A stretch of DNA of 64,000 nucleotides from Aquanectria penicillioides (GCA_003415625.1 PYIU01000003.1:806001-870000), one strand, 5' to 3'; counted from the first letter of the stretch, positions 1 to 13,599 are shown. Translations and numbers: made by a program. The notes: a model not told the origin generated them from the sequence alone.

Positions 1-2503
1 AAATAAGCTTTAGTAAATAAATATAACTTTAATTTAATTTATAGAGTATAGAATTATTCTTTAATAGCTTATAAAGTATATTTAATTTAATAGAAAAGTA
101 GATTCTATTAGCTAAAAGGCTTTTATAGTATAGGCTTAAGCTATTTATAATGCTATATTAAAAAATATTATTATTAATATTTATTAATAAAAAAGAAATA
201 CTTAAATACCTTAAGAATAATAAAGTATAAAGAAATAATTAAGCTAATTAAGAACTTTTTTAATACTAAAAAAGGAATTTAAATTTTTTAAATAAAAAGG
301 AAAAATAATAACTTTAAATATTTTAAGAAAACTAAAAAACCTTTTGCTTATTAAAATTAGCTTTAATATTAAAAGCTTAAGTTCCTTAACTTTATTTAAA
401 GCTTAAAAGAAAAGTTAAATCTTTTTATTAAAGGAATAAAGAAGCTATAAATTAATATAGCTTAAAATATTATAAATAAATTATAAGAATTAAAGAGAAT
501 TATATACTAAAAGATTAATTAATTAAAAATAGAATTATTATTATTAATTAAAAATAACTTTAATTAAGTAAAAGAATTTAATTATATATATTTTTATTAT
601 AATTTCTATATTAATGCAAATTATAATAAAGATCTAAAGTGCTTTTATTATATAAAAGTAAGGCATTTTTTAAACTATTATTTACTTTTTATAGAAAATA
701 AAAAAAAAAGATTTATAAACTATAATAGTAATATTAGCTTTATTTAAATAAAGTAATAGAAACTTTTATTACCTTTAAAACTAATATATAAGCTTACTAT
801 TAAAGGAAAAGTAAAAAAAATAATTATTTTATAGATTTTAAAATTCCTTACCTTTAAGATTTATAGCTAAACTAAAGTTATAATAGTAAATAAGCTAAAT
901 GTATAAAAATAGTAAATTGCTAAAAAAGAAAAGCATTTAATTAAAGACTTCCTTAAGTGTATTAATTAATTAAAGTATAGCTCCTTAATGCTTAATAAGA
1001 ATTCCCTTAAGGAGACTTAAGAACTTAAAGTTAATTGCATTTTTATTAATAATTAAGCTATAAAATTAATTAAAAATTCTTTTATTATTAATATTATATT
1101 AAAAACTAATACTATAAAATATATAAAAGTAAAATTAAAAGAGAAATTAATTAATTAAAAAAAGAAAAAAAGAATTTAATTTTTTATTTAAATTATAAAT
1201 AAAGAACTTATTAAAAATAAAGAGATTATTAATATTATTCTTAAAAAAAGAATTAAAATACTTTTAATTAAATACTTAAGGTTATTTAAATAAAAAGATA
1301 AGTTTATAAAAAGATAATAGAATTAAAAATTTAAATAACTATTAAGGATTTAATTACTTTTAACCTTCCTTTAGGTAATAATATTTTAAAAATAGTTTTT
1401 AATTATATAAAGGGAATAAAAGAAATTAAATAGGTAAAATTTAAATCTTTATTAAGGAAAAGATAGATTTAATAAACTATTAATTTAATTATAATTAATA
1501 ATTTAAAAGTAATATTCTTAAAGAAGTACTTTAACTATATTATTAAATAGTATAGTATTAATAGTATATTAATTAAAAAGAATTTAAATTTTATTATATA
1601 CTATTGCTTAAAGAATACTTTATTAAGGATTAAAAAAGTATTAATAAAGTTAATATTAACTATATAATAATTAAAGGGGGAAAAGTTATATTTAATTAAA
1701 TATATTTAATAGTTTATATAAATATTTTAAACTAATAGTATTAAAGAACTTTAGCTTAATATTAAAAACTACTAAAAATTTAAATAAAGTTAAATAATCT
1801 TAATAGAATAATTTAAAAAGCTTTAATAGATTTTAGATTAAAAAGAAATATTATTTTTAATAAAATAGTATAAAAATATAAGCTAAAAGTAAAATTTATA
1901 AAAGCTTTTACTATATTTTATTTTAATAATTAAATTTAAATATATAAAGAAGTAAATATTAAGCTATTTCTTAAAAATATTTAAATAGCATAAAGATTCT
2001 ATATTGCTTTAAGAGAATATATTTTTATTTCTTTTATTTTAAAAATGCCTTTTATTAAAGCTATTAAAGTTATATTTAATTATATATTTTTAAAAGAAGA
2101 AATACTTTTATAATATTAATTTAGCTTAATTAAAATTATTATACCTATTGCTAAAAATATTAAATAGAATACCTTAAGAAGTATAGAGACTACTTAAAGC
2201 AATTAAAGATAAGTTCCTAAAGTTCTTTTAAACTAATAGAATTATAAAATTTAAAAGAAAATAATAATAAGCAATTAATTAAATAATTAAATAAAGCATT
2301 AATAAAAGCAATAATTTAATTAATAGTTAAAAATTAATTAAAGATTAATTATATAAAGGTAATAAAGATAAAAAAAGCTATAATTAGCTATATATTAAAG
2401 AAAGAAAGTAGCATTTATTAATATAATATATAAATAAAAAGCTAATAAAATATATCCTAAAGATAATATTCTATTAAATAAATCTATCCCTAAAGGAGAT
2501 CTA
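1..2503 (+). pseudogene. gag and upstream pol remnant of the older Gypsy element
   Basis: A CCHC zinc knuckle is readable at 640-681 as C-x2-Y-x4-H-x4-Y. The second and last Cys codons have become Tyr (TGT/TGC to TAT/TAC), a typical RIP change. Downstream frames are broken by stops. The last part, up to 2503, reads PKDNILLNKSIPKGDLY and leads in frame into the pol sequence that resumes after the inserted element at 10,430. The start of gag and any left LTR lie outside the window or are unreadable. Confidence 0.6.
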
Positions 2504-2508
2504 TATTA
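2504..2508. repeat. Left target-site duplication TATTA
   Basis: The five bases TATTA directly precede the left LTR and match the five bases directly after the right LTR (10430-10434). Five-base duplications are usual for Ty3/Gypsy integration. Confidence 0.85.
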
Positions 2509-2701
2509 TATAAGAGTTAGCTAATTAAGGTAATATAAAATAGGTCTTTAGGTAACTTATATATTATATATAAGCTTTAACTTATTAAGCATTAGTTTAC
2601 CGCTTAGCAATATATCTTTTATTTAAGGTATAGTAGTATATCTATATAGCTATACTTAAGAGCCCTATTATCTATTAAGGTAAGTCCTCTATCTCTTTAT
2701 A
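2509..2701 (-). repeat. 3' LTR of the nested Gypsy element
   Basis: This 193-bp sequence recurs at 10237-10429 in the same orientation without indels. I count about 22 differences between the copies and all are transitions. This copy is the more heavily mutated one; for example it has TA where the other keeps TG at the plus-strand left edge. Confidence 0.92.
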
Positions 2702-2720
2702 ATTATTTCCCTTTCTTTTA
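2702..2720 (-). other. Candidate polypurine tract
   Basis: On the minus strand this reads TAAAAGAAAGGGAAATAAT, all purines except for scattered T, directly abutting the LTR. The polypurine tract primes plus-strand DNA synthesis in LTR retrotransposons, so its position fixes the element's direction. Confidence 0.65.
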
Positions 2721-5700
2721 AGCCTAATCCCTTAGGCTTAAGATTATTACTGCTTATATATATATTATAATTGCCCTATAATTTATTTATATATATACTT
2801 AAATATTCTATAATTATTTATTAGTTTTATAGTAATTATTTTAAATTATATTTATATAATATTATTATTATTATTATTTTATATTATAATAGTTTATTTT
2901 AATTAGTAATAATCTATTGCAGTATAAACTGCTTTATAATACTTAATTAATAGCTTATTATATAAACTTTAATCTTTTTTTTTTCTTTTTATATTTTATA
3001 TAATAGTTTAACTTATTTACTATACCTTTATTAAACCTTTTATAATATCTTTTCTTTTTTAGGCCCCTTTAATATTAGCCTATTAAAAATAGTATTATAA
3101 TAATCCCTTTATTAATTAATTTATAGATAAAAGTCTTTATTTTTATTGCCTTTTATAGAAATATAATAATTTTTTCTTTATTTACTATATTAATTTATAG
3201 ACTGCCTAATATATAGTTTATTAAAGTATTAATTAATCTTATAGTATAATATATTATTTAATATTCTTTATTTATTTTTTACTTACTTTATTTAAATCCT
3301 TAATAAGCTTTAGCTAATTGTAGTTTAATACTAAAATTACTTTATTAAAGCCTACTTTATTAATAAGCCTAACTTTAATAATAACCCTTTTTTATGCATT
3401 AAGTATTAGCACTTTATATATACTATTAAATCTACTATTAATATTTAGTATTATATCTATAATACTATTAAAAAAGGCCTTTATTGCTATACTATCTTTA
3501 TTATATAATTTACTTAATATTAACTTAAAAAAGTAGCTTTACTTTATAATCTCTTTATTTTAGATTTTTAGTTTTAAGTAAGTATTCCTTTATTAATTGT
3601 TTATTAATTATTTATTATTAATTTATATTAATATTAATTTATTTCTAATAGTCTTAAGTACCTTTATAATTATCTTACCTTAATTATTTCTTTTTATACC
3701 TATAATAATAGTTTGCTCTATAACTTAAACTACTTACTTAATGCCTTTTAGTATATATATAAAACTCCTATAGATATTACTAAAGAATATAGTCTATTTA
3801 AGTAGCTAATTGTAATAGCCCTTTATATATTAAAAGCTTTATAGCTCTATTATAAGAATTCTACTCTTTAGGTTACTATAAAGTATACTAGCTGCTTTTT
3901 TATTTATTATAAAGCAGTTAATAGCTCTCTATTTAATAATATTAAGGGTTTTAGCCTTAATAATAAAGGTAATATTTTTAATAGTAAATTATTTATAGCT
4001 AATAATATAGGCAATACCTCTATTTATACTATTAATAAGTATACTGCCTTTACTATACCTTTTGCTAAATTTATTAAATCTTAAGGTAAGTCTATTATTA
4101 GGCTTAAAAAGCCTATAGCCCTATTAATTGCTTGCTTTTTTATAAATATTTAGTGCCTTACTTTAGCTTTAGAAACTAATACTACAATATTGGCCTATTT
4201 AAGCATTCTCTCTTTATTTAATAAGGATTTATATTAGGCTTTACTGCCCCTTTTTTAATCTCCTTTTAAAAGGCAAATAGCCCTTACTATTATACTGCTA
4301 ATATCTATTATTAATAGTATTGCTAGCCTATTATATATTTAATAATCTATTATGCTCTCTTTAACTTTAGCTTAATTTTTTAAAAGTGCATTTAACTTTA
4401 CTATTAATAATAGCAATAATAATAATAAAGATATCTTTATTACTATTCCTATTTATAAGGGTAAGGGTAAGTATTTAATAAATGCTTATTGCTCTTTTAG
4501 TTTTATTATTACTATACCTTTATTTTTTTTAGCAGTCCTGAAGCCTTTTGCTTCTTTTTTTAGCCCTATAGTAAAGAAACTTAAGGTTACTTCTATATTA
4601 AAAAAGGCTAAGGCAGCTTTTGCATTAAGAAAGGTAAGAGCTACTTCTATTATTATAATTTATTATAGTGTTTATTAAGCATTAAAGAAATCTATTTAAT
4701 TATTTATTAATTCTTATTAATATATTTTAGTTTTTTATTTAATAGTTAATTTAAGTATAGCAACCTTTAATAGTGCTTTCTTTATTATTATATTATTTTA
4801 CTCTTTTTACTATATAGTAATTTATAATAGTATTAAATATAGTTTTTTAATAAATTAATTAATAGTTAATCTTTTAGTTAATTAATTTAATATATATTTA
4901 TTAATTACTAATTAATTATTTAGCATTATAGTTTATTATTCTATTTTTAATAGATTTGCTTTACTTGCTTATAGTATTTATATACTTTATTTTATGCATT
5001 TATTAAATAACTTAAAGGCTTTTAGGTATTATATTTTATTGGCTATTTTAATTACTTAATTTAATAGAATTTATCTCTTTTTATCTCTTTATAGAATACT
5101 ATTTTTTTAACTTTCTATTTATTTTCTTTATCTTTTAGCTTATAAAGGCTAATTAATTATTTATTATTAGCTTAATATACCTTTAACTATAATTCTAAAA
5201 GCGCTATTAAAAATATATTATATATCCTTTAGTATTATTTTAATAGATATATTTAATATATCTATTTACTAACTCTATTAGCTATTGCAACCTTAATAAA
5301 TCTTAAAGCTAGCTTTTTATTCTTAAAGTAGAAATTCTTAATAAATAGCCTTATTATATTTCCTTTTTTATACTCTTTAGGCATATAGTTCTTATTATAA
5401 TATTTAGCTTAAGACTTTATTGCCTATTGCTAGCACTTTTATACTTTATTATATATTTATTAAATAATTATAATATATTTTATAATATCTTAAACTTAAG
5501 TCTTTATTTATTATAAAATATATTTTATAACCCTTAAATAATAACTATAAAGGGCTTATATTAGCAATATACTAATAGTATTATATTAGCTATTATTATA
5601 TATAAATTCTACCTTTAAAAGTTATACTGCCTATCTTTAGGGTAAGCTCTTAATATATACTTATAGGTACTTCTTTAGGACTTAATTAATGCACTTTATT

Positions 5701-5780
5701 TAGCTATTTATTTAGGGATAGTGCACTATAAATAATTAATAAATAATTACCTACTCTTTTATTAAGTCTTCCTAAAACTA

Positions 5781-5960
5781 ACTAATAAAGAGCTTATCTC
5801 TATTGCTTATAATGCCTTTTAAAGTACTAAATTAGCATTCTACTCACTTATAAAGTAATTTTACTAATTGCATTACTATAAGTAACTTTTTAATAAAAAT
5901 AAATATAGTATACTTTATTATATAGTATATAATTACTAAAATTGCATTATATTCCTTACC
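5781..5960 (-). pseudogene. Integrase core remnant of the nested Gypsy element
   Basis: The minus-strand translation gives KYTIFIFIKK, a linker, then STLKGIISNRDKLFIS. This corresponds to the integrase core pattern KxTxFIP...GxxxxIISDRDxxFTSxFW of Ty3/Gypsy elements. The catalytic Asp of SDR has become Asn (GAT to AAT) and several Arg or Trp codons are stops, as RIP would produce. Confidence 0.85.
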
Positions 5961-7659
5961 ATTAAAGTAGGCATTATTAAGCAGCCCTATAATAAAGTCT
6001 ATACTTATTTCTTAAAATAGGTGTGCTAGTAATAGCAATAATTAAAGTTGCCTATAGGGCCTATACCTTAATATATATATACTTTAATATTGCTAATATT
6101 ATAGTATATAGTCTTTTATATCTTTTATAATATTCTTTTAATAGAATTTTTAGCTAATAAGATCTAAGGTTTTAGTAGCTTCTATATACTTTATTTTAGG
6201 GTTATTATAATGCCTTTATAGAATCTTTATTTATAATATTCTTTAGTTAGAAATTATTAATCTTTTTTTATAGAAAAGAATACTTTATTTATTATAATAG
6301 TAGTTTCTTTTCTTTTTAGCTATTAAATAAACCTTTATTATTTACTATTAATAAAATTTATTATTAGCCTATAGTTTATAAATAAGGTCTTTTAGCTTAT
6401 AAAATAATTGCAATAAAAATGCTATTTTACTCTCTATAAGCTTAATTATAATTAAATATAAAATATACTATTTTAGTATAGTAACTTTAGCTTTAAGTAG
6501 TTCCTTTTAGTTAATCTTTTTTATTACTATTTACTAAATATACTTTAATTGCTATATAATAGCACTACCTCTCTTTTAGGTATATATAGTAATAATAGAA
6601 ATAGTTAAGCTTTAATAGTAATTGTTTAATTTAATAGTTAAACCTAGCCTTAAAGGCAAAGGCATCTCTCTTTCTTTAACTATTATAGGCTCTACTCTTT
6701 TAAGGCTAGCTCTTATAGCTTATATATATGCTCTAGCAGTTAGGGTTTTGCCCTTTAAACCTACAATCATTCTATATATATCTAGCAGTAGCTTATCTAT
6801 TAATTAAAGCTTTATTAATAGTATAGGGATTATATTTTAATAGGAGATTTCTCCTTATATATAATTAAGATATTTAAATAGTCTATTAGCTAGGTTTAAC
6901 TTCTTTAGCTAATACTATATATTAAAGTTAAAGGGTGCTAGTTAATAGACTTAATAGGCAAGCCTTCCTTAAAGGTTCTATATTAATGCAAAAACTATAC
7001 CTTTTAGGGCTTTATAATCTATTAATATTAAAAACTTTTTTAATAGTTTTAATAGATAATAGCTTTAGTGCTTTAGGCTTTCTATAATAGCTAAAAGCTT
7101 TTATTAGTTTATTGCCTAATATTATTTTATATTTAAAAGCTTCTTTAATTAATATATAATTAGTTTCTATTAGTTCTTTATTAATTAAAATAGAATATTA
7201 GCTATTGCCCTAAAAGATATATTTATCTTTACTTTAGTATATAAAGTAAAGTTTTAGTATTATAGAATAGTTATAAAATAAAAAGCCTTCTTTAGTTCTT
7301 AAAATGCCTTTTTAGCTTTTAGGCTTTAAATAAACTTTTCTATTTTATAGCCTTTCTTACTGCCTTTTAGTATTACTATTAGTAAGCTAATTATACTTAA
7401 GTATCTTAAAATAAATTTCCTATAGAAATTGCAAAAGCCTAAAAACACTTAAACCTTTTAATATATTTAAAGTAGCTTTTATTTAATAATTGCTTATACT
7501 TTATTTAGCTTTATTTTTAGGCCTTTTTAGGTTATTATATACTTTAGGAACTCTATCTTTTATTAATAGAATATATATTTAAATAGCTTAATATATAACT
7601 ATACTTTATAGAGTCTTTATAGGACCTTTAATATATTCTTAATGTATTATTCCTATATT

Positions 7660-8015
7660 TTAAAGTATACAATAATATTATTTAAATATACTATATAATA
7701 TATATTTAATAATTTAATAAATATTTAATAGATATATACTTAAAAAGTAGCTAGTATATTAATTAAACTAAATAGCATTATTATATATTTAAAGTATTTA
7801 TATTTTATTTAAAATATAATCTTTTAGTAATTATTAGGCTTAATATAAATCTAATAATAGGCATTTTAAATATTAATCTTTAAGATCTATTTTATATTAG
7901 TTAAATAGTTTAGTAAGTCCTCTATTAATAGCAATAGGTAATAGTTTTTAATAGTTATAGCATTAAGACTTTAGTAATCTATATATAATTATAGTATTTT
8001 ATCTTTCTTTAGTAT
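7660..8015 (-). pseudogene. Reverse transcriptase remnant of the nested Gypsy element
   Basis: The minus strand reads DY*SLNAITIKNYYLLLLIE near 7,900-7,990, matching the family pattern DYRxLNxxTxKNRYPLPLI. Further on, YLNNIIVYF at about 7662-7688 corresponds to the catalytic YLDD box with both Asp codons changed to Asn. It is followed by sequence matching EHxxHVxxVLxRLxxxxLYxKxxKCxF. The matches confirm Ty3/Gypsy identity, minus-strand orientation and loss of the active site. Confidence 0.9.
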
Positions 8016-8956
8016 AAATAATATAAAGGCTCCTATCTTATTTATAAAGGTATTAATTTATCTATTTACTATATTTTTAGCAATATACTCTCTTAAGGCT
8101 TCTATTTATTAGCTATTAATTAAGTATATTAAACTATATAGTAGCTTTTTGCCCTTCTAAAGGTTAATGCTATACTTTACCCTTTCTAAAAGTAGTAGCC
8201 CTTTAGTAGCTTCCTTACTAAATATCTCTTATTTAAACTCTAGCTTTAAAGGCAATACTCCTAAAGCTAGCTTTAGCTTTTTGCCTAATTTAGCTATTAA
8301 TTGCTTATTTAGCAATAATATACTATATATATATATAACTTAAGCTTGCTCTTTATTTTATAGAAGTTCTTCTATAAATGCTTTTAAATTAACTAAAGAT
8401 ATAGGCTTATAGTTTTAAATTGCAATTTAGGTATTAATCTCTATTCCTTCCTTCTCTATAAAGGCATTAAAGAGAAGTAGATTGCTAGCCCCTTTAGGGT
8501 ATAGCATTTTAATAAATATTTGCCTAATTTTTTAAGGAAAACCCTTTAAATAAATTAAAAAGAATATTAATATATATATACTATTAAAAAGAGTTACTTT
8601 ACCCTAAAAATCTTATAAGCTAAATGCCTTTTAATCCTTAGCTAAATATAAATCTAGCTCTTTAATTAATCTTATATTAATAAAGTTAACTTATATATAA
8701 ATATCTATATTTATATAGACCTTAACTTTAATATACCCTTAAAGGGCAATTGCCTTATCTATAATAATATTCTTAATTAAGATTATTCTTAATTTTAATA
8801 TAGAAACTTTAGCTATAGTTTTTATATCTTTTTATTTTTTAAGGAGTCCTAAGGTTCCTTAAGTATAGTATTAATAAATTAAATCTATATATATTTTTAT
8901 AATTAAGCTAGCTTTAGCTTATAGCCTTAGTCCTTAAAGCCCTTTTTAAGTAGCCT

Positions 8957-8998
8957 ATAGTCTATAGCTAAATAGCTTAGCCTATTGCAATTATAGTA
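8957..8998 (-). pseudogene. gag CCHC zinc knuckle remnant of the nested Gypsy element
   Basis: The translation YYNCNRLSYLAIDY fits C-x2-C-x4-H-x4-C exactly in spacing. Only the second Cys is kept; the first and last Cys and the His codons now encode Tyr (TGC/TGT to TAC/TAT, CAT to TAT). Every change is a RIP-type transition. Confidence 0.8.
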
Positions 8999-10236
8999 GT
9001 ATAGTTAATTTAACCTACTGCCTTTTAGCTTATTGCTATATAGTTATTATTCTTATAATTTGCCTAAAGTATATAAACCCTTTAGGCTATAGAAACTTAT
9101 GCCCCCTTTAGATAAAGGCCTTAAATAGCTCTTTAAATAGATTACTTTTTAAGGTTTATTTAAGCTATTAAAAGAATAGCTTTTTTTATAATTCTTACTT
9201 AAAGCTTACTTATTTTCTTCCTTAATATAGGCCTATAACCTTTCTGCCTTATAGGCTATATCCCTTAATTTTAGGAGGTCTATTTACTTATAATTTATTT
9301 CCTTCTTTAAGAATTTTTATAAGCTATAATAGTATTAATAGGCCCTATTTTTACTTTCTTCTTTATAGTTTAAAGTCCCTAAAAATAAATATATTATACT
9401 TTAAGTATAAAAATAATCTATTAAGGATTGCTTAATAAACTATTAAAGTTTTAATAGCTTATTTTATAATTCCCTTTTTAAAGGTTTAAGTTTATATATT
9501 TCTTTTGCATAAAGTTAATAAAGTCTTACTATAAAGGGCTCTTTAGGCTTCTTTTATAGTTCCTCTATTAAGTTTATAGGTTAAAGTTAAATTTAATTAT
9601 TGCCTATTATATCTTTTATATATTAATATAGCTTAATTAAAGATTATTTATTAATTTAATAGCTTTTATTTAATTATTAATCTTTATGCCTATTGCATTC
9701 TTCTTAAGGGTTTTACAATTATAAAATAAGGGTTTTTTATAGTCCCTCTTTAAGTTTATTATAAGGCAATTAATTAATTATTTTAGGATCTATATTTATA
9801 TTAATTGCTACTTTATTATTATTAATTATTATTTAATAAATATTTAAATAATTTATTATAAGGCCCTACTTTATAGCTTCTTTATGCTTTATTGCAAGAG
9901 TATATTATATTTATTAAACATTCCTTAATAGATTTATTTACCTTAAGATATTAATTTTAAATTATAGCTCAATTAATATATATAGAAGTCTATTAATGCA
10001 TTCTATTTTAAACTCCTTAAAGCTTTTTTAACTATTAGCCTATTAATAGAATCTTAATTAATTAGTTTTAAGGGCTATTAGTATTCCCTTTTCTCTTAAA
10101 ATTAAGGAGTAATTAATTTATTAAAGTTCTATTGCTAATATATTAGCAATCCCTTAAGTTATTTATTAATTAATTATATAGTTCCCTTTATTTTATATTG
10201 CATTAATTACCCTATAGGGTATAGAAGTTAAAGAAT

Positions 10237-10429
10237 TGTAAGAGTTAGTTAATTAAAGTAATATAAAATAGATCTTTAGGTAATTTATATATTATATATA
10301 AGCTTTAATTTACTAAATATTAGTCTATTGCTTAGCAATATATCTTTTATCTAAAGTATAGCGGTATACCTATATGGCTGTGCTTAAGAGCCCTACTATC
10401 TATTAAGGTAAGTTCTCTATCTCTTTATA
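10237..10429 (-). repeat. 5' LTR of the nested Gypsy element
   Basis: This is the partner of 2509-2701, with the same length and orientation. It is less mutated, keeping TGTAAGAG at its plus-strand left edge and several G and C bases lost from the other copy. Transcription of the element would have started here on the minus strand. Confidence 0.92.
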
Positions 10430-10434
10430 TATTA
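10430..10434. repeat. Right target-site duplication TATTA
   Basis: TATTA follows the right LTR directly and equals the five bases before the left LTR. After it the older element's pol frame resumes. Confidence 0.85.
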
Positions 10435-10479
10435 AAAGGAGAAAAGGTAAAAGAAAGTAAAGAGAGACCTTAAAGAGAA

Positions 10480-11210
10480 GTTTAAGTACTTAAAGCTTTT
10501 AATACTTAAGTTCTTTAAAATAGCTAAAGGATTAAGGCTATATAAAAAAAGACTTTAGAAAGTAATTAATTAAATAAAAAGAATCTTTATTAATAAAGAA
10601 AGAAGTATTCTTTTAAAAATTCTCTATAATAAAAAAGCAATACTTATTTAAGATTTTAAGGAGTATAGAAAACTAGACCTTAAAGTGGCCTTTTTATAGA
10701 TTATTAAAATAATTAAATATAAAGCCTAATAAATAGGAAATATTTTAATCCTTAAAGGATTAAAAAAGAAAGTTATTAAATTGCTAAAAATTTAAATAAA
10801 AAAAGGAATTCTTTAAAAGTTTTATATTACCTATTAAAACCTATATATATTAATGGCAAAAAAGGATAATAGACTTTATTTAATTAATTTAGCTAAAAGA
10901 TATAATATATATATAATATAGAATAGATTAATTCTTTTAAAAGCTAATAAATTTTTAGCTAAATTTAAAATATATAAAATCCTAATTCTTTTAGATTTCT
11001 TTTTAGAATATAATTAAATTTCCTTAATAAAGAAAAGTTAAAATTTAATAACTTTTAATATATTACTAAAGCTTTTTAGGATATATACCTTACTGTAAGG
11101 AAGAATTAATTTAATAGTATAGTTTTTAAGGATTATAATTAAAATCCTTTTTAATCTATTACTAAAAGTCTATTAAGCCTTCTTAAATAATATTGCTATT
11201 AAAGAATTAA
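10480..11210 (+). pseudogene. Reverse transcriptase region of the older Gypsy element
   Basis: One plus-strand frame, broken only by RIP-type stops, gives DFKEYRKLD, then MAKKDNRLYLINLAKRYN, KFLAKFKIYKILILLDFF, LEYN and FLNNIAIK (11,180-11,203). These match the conserved blocks of a widespread fungal Gypsy lineage: KKDGxxRLIxxxxxLN, EFSEEFAG, DFFSGYDQ, TLPQGATNSVAQF and FLDDIAVKGP. Both catalytic Asp residues have become Asn. Confidence 0.85.
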
Positions 11211-12369
11211 AGATTAAACATAATAAAGAGAAAGTGCTTTTTAGTATATAAAGGTTTATTCTAAAATATTTAATTAATTTAAATAAAACTCTTTTAAATA
11301 TTAAGCTATTTAAATATATAATTTTTATAAAGAAGTTAAAGTTCTATTAATATACTATAGTTATTATTAGATATTTATATAATATAGCTAAAAGGCAGCT
11401 AGTAAAAAAAAAGTAATTAAGATTAATAAATAAAAAAGATACTATAACTTAAAGTAAGTTAAAGCATTTTTAGAAATTATAGGCTACTATTAAATTTAAA
11501 TTAAAAGATATAGTTAAATTGCTAGACCTTTTATTTAATTATTAAAAAAGGATACAATATAAATATAAAGTAAGAAATAAGCTAATACTATAGTAGTTCT
11601 TAAAGAAAAAATAACTTTTGCTTTTATTTTAGTAATATTAAACCTTTTTAAAGGATTTAAAAAGATTATCCTTATAATTAATATTAATAAAAAAGGCTAA
11701 GGTATAGTATTAATATAGATAATAAAAGGAAAGAAGCATTTAATAAAATATAAATTTAATCTTTAGACTCCTATAGAATAAAAGTATAATACTATTAAAC
11801 TTAAATATAAAGGTATATTATATAGGATTAAATACCTTTATAGCTATATATATAAATTGCCCTTTATTTTAAAGATAGATTTTTAAATTTTAGTCTATTA
11901 GCTTAATAGTAAGGCTAGTAATATCCTTAATATAATAATTATTTAATAGATTAATTATATTCTATTATTTAACTTTACTATTTAATATATTTCTAAAGAT
12001 AAAAATAATATAGCTAATAGACTATTTAAAAAAGGTTTAAAAGCATTTAATTAAATAAATTAAAAGGCTAAAAGTAATATTAAAGAGTTTATTAATATTT
12101 ATTTTAATATTATTAAAATTAAAAATAAATTAATAAAGTTAAAAAAGAATTATAGTAGACCTTTATTGCAATTAAAGGAATATTTACTTTTATTAAAAAG
12201 GCTAATAGATATTATTCTATAGAATTATTAATATTTATAGCTAAAGGCTAAAAAATACTTTATAAAAGATAGCTACTTATAGATTAAGGCTAAAAAATAA
12301 AAAGGTAACTTAAGGTTAATTATAAAGAAAGAAAATATTTAAAAGGATTTAATTAAATTATATTATATT

Positions 12370-13560
12370 AATAAAGGGCATTATAGTTATAATACTATTT
12401 ATATACTTCTCTTTAAAAGGTACTATTAATAAAGTGCAAAAAGAAGCATTATAAAAGCTATTAAATAATGCCTAATATATTAAATATATATTCCCTAAAG
12501 ATTAATAAAAGCCTTTATATCTATTAAGCCTATTTACTTAATAATAAAGATTTATTTTAATAAATAGTATATACCTTTTAATAAAGGATTTAAATCTATA
12601 CTAAAAGCTAAATGCAATCTTTATAGATAGATAAAGGCTAAATTAATTTTAAGATTAAATAGCTACTATATTATAAAATTCCTTAAAAAACTATACTATT
12701 AATATAAAATGCTAAAAAGAATAATTATTAATAATAGAAAAGAAATTATAAAAGGGATTCTTAAAAATTTTAATAGCTTTAATATAGAAGTTATTAATAC
12801 TTTTACTTATAACCTTAAAGTAAATAGATTTATTAAAGGTAATTATACTATTATAATAAATTTCCTAAAGAAAAAGAGTAAAAAAGAAGGAAAATAAATA
12901 GATATTTTACTAATAGCTTTACTAGCTAAAAGAGTAGCTATTTATACTTTATATAAAAGATTACTTTTTTATTTACTTTATAGATAAAAGCTAGTTTTTC
13001 TTTTAAAAGTAAAAGTGCCTATATAGTATTTAATTAAATAAAATAATATAATCTTTATTAAAGACCTATTTAAATAAAGGATTAGGATTCTAAAGTAAAA
13101 GCAAAAAGATATAGAAAAAGCTAGGCAATAAATAACTATATTTTAAAGGTTAATTACTAATAAAAAAACTAAAAAGAATTAATATAGGCTATATAAAGAG
13201 CCTTTTGCTATTAAAGATTTAGTTCTTTAGTATAATATATAAAATTAAAAGGATATATTTTGCATTATAAAGATAAAGCTATATTAATTAGGCCCTTATA
13301 GAATTGCTAATACATTTAATAAAATAAAGAGTTATATCCTTAATACTATAGATAAAGTTAAGCTTTTTAATATAATTTATAATAATTAATTAAGAAAGTT
13401 TATAAAGAATAAAAATAGATAGTAAATAAATAGGGATAATAAAGAGACTTTTAGTATAAATTAAAAAGTACTATTAAGGGTAAAAAAAGAAAAAAAAGCA
13501 TTTAATTAAATATAAATTAAATCTATAAAATAGTAAAAATAAAATAAACTTAATTTAAAT
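12370..13560 (+). pseudogene. Integrase region of the older Gypsy element
   Basis: A stop-free stretch of 62 codons at 12709-12897 reads MLKRIIINNRKEI, then INTFTYNLKVNRFIKGNY and KKKSKKEGK. It corresponds to the integrase core pattern VxDNGxEF...ISAYHPQANGxIERGHxxI...GxGxW with RIP-type substitutions, including Asp to Asn in the DNG box. A C-terminal LGPYRIANTF block follows in the same frame at 13,288. The frame differs from that of the reverse transcriptase, so an indel lies between. The open stretch is chance survival, not a functional gene. Confidence 0.82.
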
Positions 13561-13599
13561 GCTATAAAAAGCTTAAATAATAATACTATAATATATATC

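Larger units (their letters stand above)
2509..10429 (-). mobile_element. Nested full-length Ty3/Gypsy LTR retrotransposon, RIP-inactivated
   Basis: The element is 7.9 kb, bounded by 193-bp direct repeats and a 5-bp target duplication. Coding order on the minus strand is gag zinc knuckle (8957-8998), reverse transcriptase (about 7660-8015) and integrase (about 5781-5960). A purine-rich tract on the minus strand sits directly inside the LTR at 2509-2701, marking that copy as the 3' LTR. Read on the minus strand the LTR starts TATAAAGAG and, in the less mutated copy, ends CTCTTACA, matching the TG...CA rule after RIP. About 3 kb between the integrase core and the 3' LTR could not be assigned. 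All frames carry many stops, so the copy is dead. Confidence 0.92.

Noticed and set aside
6622..6807. 61-codon open frame inside the RIP block
   Set aside because: It runs antisense to the nested Gypsy element, between its reverse transcriptase and integrase, has hydrophobic low-complexity sequence and no motif. It is a chance frame.
12709..12897. 62-codon open frame in the AT-rich block as a separate small gene
   Set aside because: Its sequence is a RIP-altered integrase core, in the same frame as LGPYRI further on. It is part of the dead retrotransposon.
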